NCBI RefSeq assembly: GCF_042100115.1
Contig: NC_091275.1
Coordinates: forward strand, 2,170,001-2,234,000
Reading direction: 5' to 3'
Origin: Alternaria dauci
Taxonomy: Eukaryota > Ascomycota > Dothideomycetes > Pleosporales > Pleosporaceae
Length of the DNA stretch: 64,000 nt
The notes below the pieces were generated by a model. That model saw only the letters and a list, made by a program, of their open reading frames with translations. It did no database searches and was not told the DNA's origin. Positions 1 through 10,148 of the stretch are shown here, piece by piece. The position numbers were made by a program, and so were the translations under genes. How positions within the stretch are numbered: position 1 is the stretch's first letter; every line of letters begins with the position of its first letter.

Positions 1-1242
1 TTGCATTCTTAGTTTGCCAGAGAAACTTTGCAGCGGGTGCAGGCATAAAACTCAATTGGCTGCATTCAAACGACTCAAGACCATGATATACACTGTACGA
101 CCAGTGTAGAAGGTACAAAGAGAGTACAGCCCGACACTTCGCTGTGACATGCACCCAGCAGTCCCATGTTAGAAGCATGTTGTCTCTCTCTTCTGTCGCT
201 ATCAATCCTGTTGTAGCGACATAGGAAACAACTCGCCGAAGGCAAAGGAAGATGGCAGGATCGACAAGGCATACAGCTGATTGATTTGGTCCTGGAAACA
301 TGAGCATGATGGTATAAATAACCATGGCTTGGATGGTAGACAGAAGGTACGATTCATCCATTGATCTGTGCTAATCAGTAGTGTTAGTATGGTAACACGA
401 TGTCATGTTGGCTTTCCTACTTTCTTGAACAAGTCAAACATCGCCTGTCTGATTGCTTGCTGTAAAGTTCCACTGCCACCCTCGGTTTGATGAGCCCAAG
501 CCTTTGCGAGTGCAATGCATTCTGCAATCGGTTGTCCAATGTGGCCAGGCGATGTATGCGTGTAATGAAACATTGGTGGTACTTGGAAGCCTTTCGCCAG
601 CATCTTGGGCCAAGTCTTCATCACGCGTAACATATTCTCCATACTATGCTTGACCAAAGGAGGTGGCGTGACGGTGGAGCCGGGCTTCCAAAGCCACCAG
701 TCTTCATGGTTGATATTCGAATGGCCAAGCTTGAAGTCCCAACCGGAGCTGTCAGATATGTATCCAGTATTCGAAAATAGAGCTTCGCTCGTGCTGGAAC
801 AAACTTGCTCTAGCATCGCATCGGAGAAAACGTTGTCACTCATACTGAGCGATGGAAGATTGTCTGAAGTGTCGCAGAGAGTCGTATGATCTCCGAGCGA
901 CATGTCGGTAGTAAAGGGACCATTGAGACATGAAGCCTCAAGTTGGTTATCAATACCAAGGCTATACCAGTCAGTAAAGGCTCTACATCCAGACGATGGT
1001 GATGCGTACCAAGGCGCTGCCGTTGCAATAGTGTTTAGATAGACCAGATCCTGAGTGCTAGCTGATGCTCCCTCGTGATGTTGAGATAAAGGACGTTTTC
1101 TTCGTGCTTTGAGACGCGTTGGTACAATATATTCGCAAGTCGTGCCGCGCAGCGTACAACGTGAACACTTCGGTCGCAAGAGGTCACACTTCGTCTTCGC
1201 GCGTGTACACCCATGGCAAGATCTTTGCCGCACACTGACCAC
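1..1242 (-). CDS. Zn2Cys6 fungal transcription factor, both ends incomplete
   Basis: The product is a fungal binuclear zinc cluster regulator. Near the start of the open frame six cysteines follow the C-x2-C-x6-C-x6-C-x2-C-x6-C pattern, followed by a basic KARRKR linker. A middle region is rich in Ser/Asp. Exon 1 ends at 421 (…DLFKK). A 50-bp phase-0 intron (371-420, with TACTAAC branch site) joins it to exon 2 (370 down to the window edge). Exon 2 reads MVIYTIMLMFP, then AVLSLYLLHWSYS and MPAPAAKFLW, which is the usual C-terminal half of this fungal family, so the gene runs off the left edge. No ATG lies in frame ahead of the zinc cluster: the frame is open back to a stop near 1297 and the codon at 1242 is GTG. 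A short upstream first exon is therefore likely but was not resolved. Target genes are unknown. Confidence 0.85.
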
Positions 1243-2919
1243 AGGACTGTCTGTACATTGCTTGGTGTGACGAACAAGGGACGAATCTGGACAGGGTTAG
1301 TCGAATACTATGAACAAGCCAGGTAAGATTGGTGTCCCAACAATAAGAAAATGTCTCCAAGCAGATCCCGCATCTCAAATGCCGATCCATACGGATGCGG
1401 ACTTTGTAGAGCTGCGTCACTCGTCACAATCCAGAAGATGATAAGGGGTTGCCTCCGATAAGAGCTAGTGCGTCGGATGCCACATGAGCGCTGGAGAGCA
1501 ACGCGCGCGTGTACAAGAATATGTTCTCGATCGAAAGGTGTGGTCACTGGTGTGAGAAACTAACAACGATAGCAAGGCCTACGACGACGCTGTACAGCAG
1601 GGGTCGAGTAGTTGGGCGTAGGAGGATTCATAACGCGTGTATACCCAGGTGTTGTAATCGTTTGAAGCGTCCTAGCTCAACATATCCAGAGGTCATCGCA
1701 CGGCACTATTAGTAATAAGTGTTCACTAGTAGTAACCTTGAAACCTGCTAAACTACGTCCAGAAAAACACACGTGATATGCGTTGAGAGCATTTGGAGCC
1801 CTTGAAGCTTGCAAAGTTCAAGAACTAAGCGGGGGATATAGGCGTATGCAGTCGGGGCACGTCCCGCACCCATTGGATCCGGTCTCGGATCCGGTTTCGG
1901 TGAATCTGGCGGCCACTTGGCGAGCTCGGAGTTCCGAGTGTCCAATCAACCGTGCATTCCACGCCACTTGCATCGTGCAGGTCTGGATTCTGCTCACCGG
2001 CGTAGTACGCTTTGGCTTCTTTCGAGTGGCATCTAGTTGATCGCCCTACACGTCGTTCCGATTCAGTTCAATCTACTCTTTTCTAACAATAGTTTCATGC
2101 CGCCTACTAGCATCACTCTGCGCACCGCACAAACATCGCCATGTGGCACAGAGACGTCATGAGTATCGGTGTGCTGCATAGGCACGATGAATGCAAGATT
2201 ACCAGTTCGTTGTGTGTTTCAGCAAACTCGTACCTTACCGCATTGCTGAGACATCCATACGTATGGCGAATTGGGTTGGAATACCCAGGTTGATGTTTCT
2301 CGCTACCTAGGTAGCATCAAAGTTCATAGCTTCCAACCGCACCCACGTCCATGCATCATGTAAGCTGCATGTCAGGAGAGGCGATGTAAGCATTGTGACG
2401 CGGTGTCAAGCTGTTGGGATGGATTAACTCATATAGTTAGGAACCCCACTTTGGGCGAATTGAATCGACTCTGCAGTATATCGGTTGTCAGACAAGCTTC
2501 TACTTCCAAGAGATCTAGCCGTTAGGAGCGCAGCCTTGACCGGAGATATTGTGTAATCAGGCGGTGGTGTCGTAAGGATTGTCGGGTGGTAAGGCTTCGT
2601 AAAGCTAGAGCTACACCCGAAATCAGTCACTTCATGCAAGGTACGCGCTCCACGCACCACTGAGTCACAAATTCCTTGGGTCTAATTTTGTAGTATTGCT
2701 GGTCACGCGCTGTCATGAACCTTGTTACCAGTAATGCCGTTCAACGGTCTTTATATAAGGTGAGGTTAGATGCTGAACATACCTAGTATAACAAACACTC
2801 CCGAGGTCTCATCTACCTATTGTGTCTATCGTTCAGCCGCATACCCGTGGATCCTATCACTATATTTCACTCTCTTTGATACTACCAATCTTCCTACCTC
2901 TCCGATTGTTGAACCCCAC
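1243..2919. other. intergenic region between regulator and VOC gene
   Basis: This 1.7-kb stretch separates the divergently oriented regulator and VOC-protein genes. Small open frames exist on both strands, but none has a recognisable protein, a good start context or plausible splice partners. It probably holds the two promoters and any first exon of the regulator. The only clear signal is the TATA-like box at 2752. Confidence 0.5.
2752..2758 (+). promoter_or_regulatory. TATA box of VOC-protein gene
   Basis: TATATAA lies 162-168 bp upstream of the preferred ATG at 2920. Its position would place transcription start after the in-frame upstream ATG at 2770, which supports the shorter protein. 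Confidence 0.4.
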
Positions 2920-3354
2920 ATGCGCATCATGGCGACTTCCTTACTCGATCACATCACCATCACGGTTCGCAATGTAGAGGCGTCTCTCGCGTTCTACAGG
3001 AAGGTTCTTGGGCCATTGGGGATCACTGATACATTCGTTTGGACGAATGAGAACGCCCCACATGGGCATCCATGTCTTCACGGACTTGGTCGCGACCGTC
3101 GGTTTTCCGTGTGGCTCAAGCCGGGCGTTGTTAACGGTCCTGCTCACGTGGGGTTTGCGGCTAGAAACGAGTCTGAAGTTCAAGCTGCAGCAATCCTCGC
3201 TGGGGGAACTCCTGATATGAAATATGGGGGCGCTCCGGGAGTAAGGCCATGGTATTTTCCGGGATATTACGCGGCAAATGTTCTTGATTTGGATGGAAAT
3301 GTGTTGGAATTTACTTTCAAGGGTTATGAAAATCCAGCAAGTGGCACAGATTAG
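2920..3354 (+). CDS. glyoxalase/bleomycin-resistance (VOC) fold protein
   Basis: A 144-residue single-exon protein of the vicinal oxygen chelate superfamily. It starts MRIMATSLLDHITITV, has the first beta-alpha-beta module (DHITITV…SLAFYRKVLGPLG) and the second module ending in the hallmark DLDGNVLEF. H in DHIT and E in VLEF are the positions that usually bind the metal in this fold. The frame is open further upstream to an ATG at 2770, but those 50 residues look like untranslated leader and lie at the probable transcription start, so 2920 (or the ATG at 2929) is preferred. The substrate cannot be read from sequence: members act as lyases, dioxygenases, isomerases or drug-binding proteins. 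It is convergent with the MFS gene. Confidence 0.85.
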   Translation: MRIMATSLLDHITITVRNVEASLAFYRKVLGPLGITDTFVWTNENAPHGHPCLHGLGRDRRFSVWLKPGVVNGPAHVGFAARNESEVQAAAILAGGTPDMKYGGAPGVRPWYFPGYYAANVLDLDGNVLEFTFKGYENPASGTD

Positions 3355-3917
3355 TTGGCTGCTCGGACGGGCGGTCTTCACCTGGGCATGTTGCACGTGG
3401 AAGGCCATTTGTCATGACATACTGACTTCCTTGCGTACAGCTCAGTAGCTTGAATCATTATGCAAGCTTTATCTCTGCACAATGAGGCCCTTGGCTTATA
3501 GAAATGCTTTTGTACCTCGGACCATTTAGCTTAATTGGTTACAATTAGAAAATATTCGATGTTACAGTCATTGACCGGATGTTTGCAAGAGGCGGCATAC
3601 TCTTTGAGTTCAGATTATCCGCAATTAATCCAACAACAGCATGTAGACTTCAGCATTGCCCGATTCGCTGTCAGAGGTATGTTTTTTAGTAGCCCAGTTA
3701 TCGCTGGTAGGTCGAGGTCGAGCTGGTGTTGCCTACTGAGACTGAAATATCGTCTGCGTCTGCTGTTCCTCACGTACTCAAGCTTTGAGGATCGCCTGTT
3801 CCGAGTATGTTCTAGCAGATAGGTCAGTTTATCTATGTTTGATGTATCATATATGAGCGTATGTGAATCCATGTTTTACTACATGTATTGATGAAGGTGA
3901 AGTGTTATAACACTCTT
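3355..3917. other. intergenic region, convergent 3' ends
   Basis: These 563 bp lie between the stop codons of the VOC and MFS genes. Nothing beyond short random open frames is visible; it should contain the two polyadenylation regions. Confidence 0.5.
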
Positions 3918-5342
3918 CTACACATCGTCGAGCTGCTTTGCTTTTCTCTTGTGTATCAGTGCTGCAGTCAAGAAACACGTAAAACCCAATACACCGCATG
4001 AACCAGCAAGTATTTGTCCATACAAATAAGATCCGTTGCCAGCTTCGACCAACGCTCCCCCACCGGGACCTCCAATGAGACATCCAAAACTAGATAACGC
4101 AAAACCCATGCCCATTCTGGTACCAATCTTCTTGTTGTCCAAGGTTAGATCCGCTAGGGTTGCAGGAAACATAGCTTGCAAGGCCGCAGCAAACAAGCCG
4201 TAAAGTGCCGCGAAGGCATACATGCCTGCAGTCGAGTTGATCGCAGCCCAGCAATAGAGAAGAAGAGCGGTGACAAAGCTAACGATTAAGCTGATGGTCA
4301 ATGGTCGGCAGTAATGATCGGCGATGTACGCAGGCAGTAGACGCCCCGGTATGCCAACGCCGTTCAGCACTAAGAGGAGCGGTATTGATTCTTCTATTGT
4401 CATGCTCAGTGTTTTTCTAGCGAAAGCATTGATCTGAAAATATCAGTTGGGTGACTGGAGGTGAACATGAGTATTACTTACGTAGAAGAAAGCGAACCAT
4501 AAACCAGCGAAACAAAACACTGAGCCGAGAATCTTAGTAAGTTAGCAAGATAAAATCAACCTTGGAACCATAGCACTTACGAAGAGATCAAATACGGGGT
4601 CTTTCAGCTCACTTGGTTCAAGCATTTTCACCGAACCCTTCGGCGGGAGTCGTTTCTTCAATAGCCGCTCCGCAATCAACAGCATGACCAGGGCCATAAA
4701 GCCTAACGTCCTCACAGCCCATCCAAACCCAATTCGATCAATCAGCCTATTTAGCATGATTGGGATTACCAAACCACCTGTCCCAGATCCGCATAATGTG
4801 ATACTGATCGCGAAACTCCGCTTCGTTGCATCGAAGTAGGTCGAGATAACCGAGACCATGGGAACAAACATGCAGCCATTTGCGAGCCCAATGCAAAACC
4901 CTTGCGCAAGCACAAACTGCCAATACTCTTTGCAGAGACTTGTCATAAAGATGCCTACAAGCCACAGCCCAACGCCCGTGCGTAGGACAAGCTTGAAATG
5001 ACCAGTATCCGACGCGGCGCCTGACCAGAGAGGGACTGAGAGCAAGAGAAAGACGGTGAGTGCGCCGATCCATGAGATGTTCGAGGGTGTCGAGAGGCCA
5101 ATTGAAGTGTAGTGTGCCTGGAACATGCCAAATGATGTGATGAAGCCCCAGGTGAAGAAGGTGATGATGTGCCCACCTAGCACTTGCGACCAGGCGACCC
5201 ATCCGCCGTTAGGAGGCGGTTCAATGGATGCGACTCTCGTCACATCAAAATTCGAAGATACTTCTTGTTTCGTCGGCATGATGTCCTCCTCTTCCAAGTG
5301 ATTGAACTCCTCAATTGGTGGATTTGGTCCAATAGCTGCCAT
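3918..5342 (-). CDS. MFS transporter, monocarboxylate-transporter-like
   Basis: Three exons (4581-5342, 4482-4532, 3918-4433; introns of 48 bp, both phase 0) give a 442-residue integral membrane protein of the major facilitator superfamily. After a roughly 45-residue acidic cytosolic N terminus comes PPNGGWVAW, the typical first-helix entry of the fungal monocarboxylate/riboflavin-transporter-like (MCH) group. About twelve hydrophobic segments follow, and the protein ends KRKAKQLDDV after the last helix. The start ATG at 5342 is the first in frame. The 17-codon middle exon (ILGSVFCF…FFY) is needed to complete a transmembrane helix. Substrate is unknown; relatives carry monocarboxylates, riboflavin or secondary-metabolite intermediates. 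Its neighbourhood (regulator, VOC protein, SnoaL-like protein) hints at a small metabolic role, but this is inference. Confidence 0.88.
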
Positions 5343-6462
5343 CTTGTCGTAAGGCGAAGATGGTGTTCAAGGGCAAGAAACAACGACCCCGGATCTTCGC
5401 TTCCCCAGATCCATAATTTGCTGAGTCACAACCTGTGCGAGCTCGCGAGTTTCCCGACGTTTGCAAGGTCATTTTTCCCGGGAATTATGAGGTAATTGAA
5501 AGGAACCGGTGGCGGAATATGGCCGCGGAGGTTATTGCCGACCGGCCGAGCGAGTACATCGAATGCGACACGCCCTGCCACTCGTGTGTAGAGTTACCTT
5601 TAGGTCTCCTAGTAGAGGCTGATTGTATAGCAATAATTGTTAGGTTGTGCTTTAGAGAACAATTTGACGTATAGCTTTAGTGTTAATTCGCTGGGTTCGT
5701 CTGGTTTACTGCTGTACTGTGGTTTTCGGCATCGTCCCGTGCCGATTTCCCAAAGTAGATAGACGGTTACCCAAAGTGAACTAGCGTAGAAAAAATTGAA
5801 GGGCAACATTGGATTATCATTGAGAACATTGATTTGCGACACGCTCTCCCACTTTAGTATGCTTAAAGTAAGACAAGTGGGCGCGTTGAAATTAGGATAA
5901 CCGAGAAACCAATTCTAGACGAAACGACACGCAGTCCACCCCAGCCGATTCCACAATGCTGACAAAGGCAGCGTCGACACAAAACAACAACCGTTGATTG
6001 GGCCGAGTGCTACAAAGGATCTGAACATGAAGTCAAGTCGTGTTAATGATCAAGAATCATATGGCCTACAAGAGAGCGTATCATCTTCGTGAAGCTTCCA
6101 CGATTCCAAATCAGAGAGAGCGCATGACCGCAAAGATGCTGTTAATGATACTTCCGAGGTTCAACAAGTGATTGAAGGGTCGTGCAACAAGAGACCCAGA
6201 TCCGAGCACATGGCTGGACACGTAACACGGCGATCATCCACCGTCAAGCTGAGTCCACATAGATGCTTTAGCACAGTCGTGAACTTGCATCCCCCGAATA
6301 GCGCACTCCCTGATCGTACGATTGCTTAATGTCACATGTGCCCAGCATAACCCAGACTGGGGTACATATGGGTCCCGTCCTATCTTGGTTAGCTCGATGA
6401 ACGTCATACGCCATTACAAGGTTGGTCTCCACATATCACATTTAATCACTAAACCCTTTTAT

Positions 6463-6518
6463 TATCGCGATACGGTAAGCCTTCCAGGGGACCAAAGAGC
6501 GACGCTACACTCTCGTGG
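6463..6518 (+). repeat. diverged direct repeat, copy 1
   Basis: A 56-bp segment starting TATCGCGATAC and ending CTCTCGTGG. It matches 7217-7271 with one gap, and several of the differences are C/T or G/A transitions. The shared core GCGACGCTACACT is exact. Confidence 0.65.
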
Positions 6519-6719
6519 AAACACAGTTAATCACTAGCACCTGCATTGTCTTGTTGGAACCACCAGCGAAACGACATTCAACAATCGCAGGACCTCGGGA
6601 GTCTGGGACTTCTGGACACAACCTTGCTCTCTCAGGTCCTGAAAAATGATCTTGAAAATTCTAACATGACCTCCGGACTCTCGCGGATCGACTGAGATTC
6701 TGGCAGTATCTTAGGCCGT

Positions 6720-7430
6720 GTTTAGTGATGGTCGTATACACGATGGGCATATGATTGCCACCCGCAAGATCAAGAGGTACTCAGGGGTACTCAAGTACTA
6801 AGAGGATTCTTCTGGTTGGGGTAGAGGTACCTAGGTATTGCGTCAAGGTTGATTAGGAATCTATATACCCCTCTTGTCCTATCTTCTTCTCCTTCCTCTC
6901 TGTACGGCTACCCCTAAGTGATTATATACCTGTTCTTTAGACTTTATGCTAGCTACAAGCATACCTAGATAATACAATAGGGAAGGAGGATGAGGAGTTA
7001 TGTCTGATAGGAAGAGAACAGGCTAGAAAAGCAGTATTCCACTTCCTCTCTTGCATGATCCTACACTTTAGGCTATGGAATACTCTCTCTTCTGCCTCTG
7101 ACTCGCATTACAGCCCCTGGCTCGCATAAGCTGCTATTGGCCAGCTGAATCAATCAGATATCATATGTCCTATCTGACCATCACTAATCTCCCCAAAGCT
7201 CAATCCAATGATTAGGTATCGAGATACATTAGGCCTCCCAGAGACAGAAAAGCGACGCTACACTTTCGTGGACCATCACTAATCCCTTGAGCTATCGTGA
7301 TCACAAGCAGATGAGGGCTTGTCCTACTCGTGTTCTCATTCGTGTTTTTATTGGTGCGTGCAGCTTGCGCTGCAAAATACTGAGGTCTAGCGGACGTTGC
7401 GGATCAATTCATTCATGACCATCACTAAAC
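6720..7430. repeat. possible MITE-like element with 14-bp inverted ends
   Basis: GTTTAGTGATGGTC at 6720-6733 is the exact reverse complement of 7417-7430, spanning 711 bp with no coding capacity. The inner part of the same motif (GACCATCACTAA) occurs again at 7176 and 7271, so nested insertions are possible. No clear target-site duplication was identified, so calling it a miniature inverted-repeat element is inference. Confidence 0.4.
7217..7271 (+). repeat. diverged direct repeat, copy 2
   Basis: A 55-bp partner of 6463-6518, starting TATCGAGATAC and ending CTTTCGTGG. It is immediately followed by GACCATCACTAAT, the motif that recurs at other positions in this region. Confidence 0.65.
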
Positions 7431-7665
7431 TGACCCTTACCTATTCTTTGCTGATCACTCATCAGCTGTGATAAGGTATACAATATCTGCTAGTGGTACG
7501 TCAGTGTAGACAGCATAATGAGTAATTGCTAACCTCTGTGAAGAGCTTGTAGAAACCAAAGACATCCATGGATGCAGCAAAGCTTAGTGAGATTCTCGGT
7601 AGCAGCCCTGATTTCCTACGGGTGGTGTGGAACAACTAAGCCTAGGATGTTCGCCGACCGCAGCC

Positions 7666-7670
7666 TATAA
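7666..7670 (+). promoter_or_regulatory. TATA box of SnoaL-like gene
   Basis: TATAA 98-102 bp upstream of the ATG at 7768, in a CCTATAAG context. Confidence 0.4.
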
Positions 7671-7767
7671 GAAGGGATGAACTCTGCCTACACAAACAGT
7701 TTGGGCCAGCAACACACTTGCCTACGTTCAATCTCCATATCACACCGTCACAATCTCAATCGGTACC

Positions 7768-8412
7768 ATGTCTACCCAAGCCCTGCCCTTAATAGCTCCC
7801 AACACGTCCATGAACGTTTCAGCCGATGAACGGAGCTCCGCTATCGATTTTACCAATCAACAAAACTCTCTCCTTGAGGAATGGGACACATCAAAGCTTG
7901 TACAAGGCTTTACTCCAGATGCGAAAGTTTGGCACGTGCATGGCACAATTGAAGGACATGCGGACATGATGGAGTTTTTCAAAAACGTATACACACCTTT
8001 CGTACCCGGTGTTCATCGGCACGCTTCCAACCATATTGTGGACCGAGACAAGGAAACCGGTGGCGTCACAGTGCGCTACTATAACTACCTCTGGCGCTAC
8101 GCATGGCCAGACGACACCGAGGGAATCAAGTACAACGTGTTACAGTACAAGGAAGACACGGAAGGATTACCAGGACTCTGGAGCGGGTGTACGGTGGTGG
8201 ACCGATTAGTTGTTACAGCAGATGGGTGGAAGCTCAAGGAAAAGAGACTTGGTGCGGTGGTGGCTAACAAGAAGTATGTGCCTGATACTAAATCGAAAGC
8301 ATTAACCGTGGTATTTGGAGCAGCTCTAGACAAATATATGGTCCTAGACACTTTCAGGTTGAACACAGGAAGTATTCTACTCCTTTGTGGCAGTTATGAA
8401 TTTACAATATGA
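7768..8412 (+). CDS. SnoaL-like / NTF2-fold small protein
   Basis: A 214-residue single-exon protein with no signal peptide. Residues about 25-160 look like a SnoaL-like domain (cone-shaped NTF2 fold): a helix-rich start (FTNQQNSLLEEWDTSKLVQGF), then TPDAKVWHVHGTIEGHADMMEFF, HASNHIV and a beta-rich stretch ending DGWKLKEKRLGAVVANKKYVP. Members include polyketide cyclases, isomerases and non-catalytic binding proteins, so no reaction is assigned. The last 40 or so residues are not typical of the domain; an unrecognised 3' intron could alter that tail. The ATG at 7768 is the first in frame and lies about 100 bp after a TATA box. It stands alone between repeat-rich DNA and a tandem duplication. 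Confidence 0.7.
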   Translation: MSTQALPLIAPNTSMNVSADERSSAIDFTNQQNSLLEEWDTSKLVQGFTPDAKVWHVHGTIEGHADMMEFFKNVYTPFVPGVHRHASNHIVDRDKETGGVTVRYYNYLWRYAWPDDTEGIKYNVLQYKEDTEGLPGLWSGCTVVDRLVVTADGWKLKEKRLGAVVANKKYVPDTKSKALTVVFGAALDKYMVLDTFRLNTGSILLLCGSYEFTI

Positions 8413-8897
8413 CGAATCTGCTACGAGACATGCTTGTGGACGAATTCAAGAAAACCATACCTCGGGTGAATTGAGGTCAGAAAGAATCCTCAGAGAGCGA
8501 GGGTGTTGACAGGGCGCGTAATGACGTGTTCTGGTTACAGCTGCTTCCGTAGGCACCCTGCCGTGCGACTGAGAACGAAGTAGGAGAGCAAGCCTCGCTG
8601 CTGAAATGTTGCTGAACTACGTCAGGTATGAGGGGAAGCAGCCATCAATTACGAAGATGAATAACAAAAATGTTGCTGGACTACGTCAGGTATGAGGGGA
8701 AGCAGCCATCAATTACGAAGATGAATAACAATAATGATGCTTGAGGAAGATGACTCGCAGCTGACGTTGAGGAGAAGAGGGCTCCAAGCCAAATCTTGGC
8801 ATTCCCGCGGACTTTGCTACACGTCATTCCTCATTTAGGTAGATATCCCCAGCCGAATCTCACTCAGACAGTATCACGGCTCTGGAGCGCCTTCACA
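8413..8897. other. intergenic region with tandem duplication
   Basis: Spacer of 485 bp ahead of the OMA1-like gene. Its main content is the 64-bp tandem repeat at 8604-8731. The OMA1 reading frame stays open upstream to a TTG at 8796, but no in-frame ATG precedes 8898. Confidence 0.5.
8604..8731 (+). repeat. 64-bp tandem duplication, two copies
   Basis: 8604-8667 and 8668-8731 are identical except for one A/G difference (8615 versus 8679). The unit begins AAATGTTGCTG and ends GATGAATAACAA. Near identity suggests a recent duplication. It lies about 170 bp upstream of the OMA1-like start codon. Confidence 0.9.
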
Positions 8898-9991
8898 ATG
8901 CATCGAGTACGACCGCGACTCAACGCATTCTGCACGCCGCCTCGTGCACCTCAGCATACATACCAACCCTTCCGCACCCACCCGCAAAGACGCGCCTACC
9001 AACAACTCCCCTTCGGTCGAGGCAACGGCCCCCAATACAAACGCTTCAGCGCCCAGTCTGGCGGTCTATCTGGCCTCCTCTATCGCTGGGCCCAACGCCC
9101 GACGTTCTACCGCGACGTCGGCCTAATCAGCGCAGGCACCGGCGGCGTCTATCTGTACAACCTCGAGCAGGTGCCCGTATCGGGTCGCCGTCGTTTCAAC
9201 ATCATCTCACCTGGCATTGAAGAAGCGCTCGGAAAGCAGACGGTCGAACAAGTCCGCGAAGAATACAAAGGCAGGATATTACCGGCCAGCGATGCGAGAG
9301 TACGGCAGGTGAAGAGGGTTCTGGAGCGGCTGTTGCCGTATGCAGAGGGTGAAGGGCTCAGAGACCTGAACTGGGAAGTCACGGTCATCGAGTCTCCGGA
9401 GCAAAACGCTTTTGTTGCGCCTGGGGGCAAGGTCTTTGTGTTCACGGGAATATTGCCGTTGTGCGGGGACGAGGATGGGATTGCGGCGGTCTTGGGCCAT
9501 GAGATTGCGCACGTGGTTGCACATCATACTGCGTTGGTGTTCCCCCTTGCGGTCCCTTGATAGTCTGGAAGATGTGCTAACGGAGAGACAGTGAGCGCAT
9601 GTCTCAAGCCCCCTTGATCCTCCTTGGCGCTCTCGCCCTATCCATGTTCGATGTGTCCTTCTACTCGGGCAAAATGCTCCTCGATCTCTTCCTCTCCATG
9701 CCTGCATCGCGCAAACACGAAGCCGAAGCAGACTATATTGGCCTCCTGATGATGGCGCAAGGTTGCTATCGGCCAGAAGCCGCGATGCAGTTTTGGACGC
9801 GCATGGAGAAGGCGGGCGGGGCGGGCCCGCCGCAGATACTGAGTACGCATCCGAGTCACCACAATAGGGAGGAGAAGATTAGAGAATGGCTGCCCCAGGC
9901 GATGGAGAAGGCCGAGGCAAGTGACTGTGCAGTCACAAGTCAGCTAAGTACCCAGTTCAGCTCCGCGTTCGATGGCTTTGGGCGTTGGTGA
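8898..9991 (+). CDS. OMA1: OMA1-type mitochondrial zinc metallopeptidase (M48)
   Basis: Two exons (8898-9532 and 9592-9991) separated by a 59-bp intron give a 344-residue protein. The first 80 residues are Arg/Ser/Pro-rich without acidic residues, as expected of a mitochondrial presequence. A hydrophobic segment near residues 85-105 (DVGLISAGTGGVYLYNL) would anchor it in the inner membrane. The M48 zinc site is complete: LGHEIAHVVAHHTAE with H201, E202 and H205, and the third ligand E257 in KHEAEADYIGL. NAFVAPGGKVFVFTGIL is the strand preceding it. OMA1 controls inner-membrane protein quality and stress-activated cleavage. The intron is placed so that the conserved HTAERMSQ joint is restored (donor GTTGGT, phase 2). 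The start at 8898 is the first ATG in frame. Confidence 0.93.
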
Positions 9992-10148
9992 GGCATTGCC
10001 AAATTCTGGGCGCGAACGCGCTTGTATTAACACCTTGTATAATATTGCATGAGTATACTAATCCTGAGTAACGATACCGACGCGATAATGGATACCTTGT
10101 CACCCTTGTTAGGTGTGCCCAGCACGAGATACGATTCTTGATATAATG

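Larger units (their letters stand above)
5343..7767. other. gene-poor 2.4-kb region with repeat relics
   Basis: No supported gene was found here. From about 6440 to 7430 there are repeated motifs, listed separately, that look like decayed non-autonomous element ends. Pyrimidine-rich low-complexity stretches lie around 6870-7110. The right end carries the SnoaL-like gene promoter. Confidence 0.5.

Noticed and set aside
2424..2660. 78-codon minus-strand frame
   Set aside because: Composition looks protein-like in places, but it has no start context, no partner exons and no family; kept as unassigned intergenic DNA.
2770..2919. Upstream start giving 50 extra residues to the VOC protein
   Set aside because: The extension is not VOC-like and lies at or before the expected transcription start from the TATA box at 2752.
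8796..8897. Extended OMA1 N terminus from 8796
   Set aside because: The codon is TTG; the first ATG in frame is 8898, which gives a sensible mitochondrial presequence.
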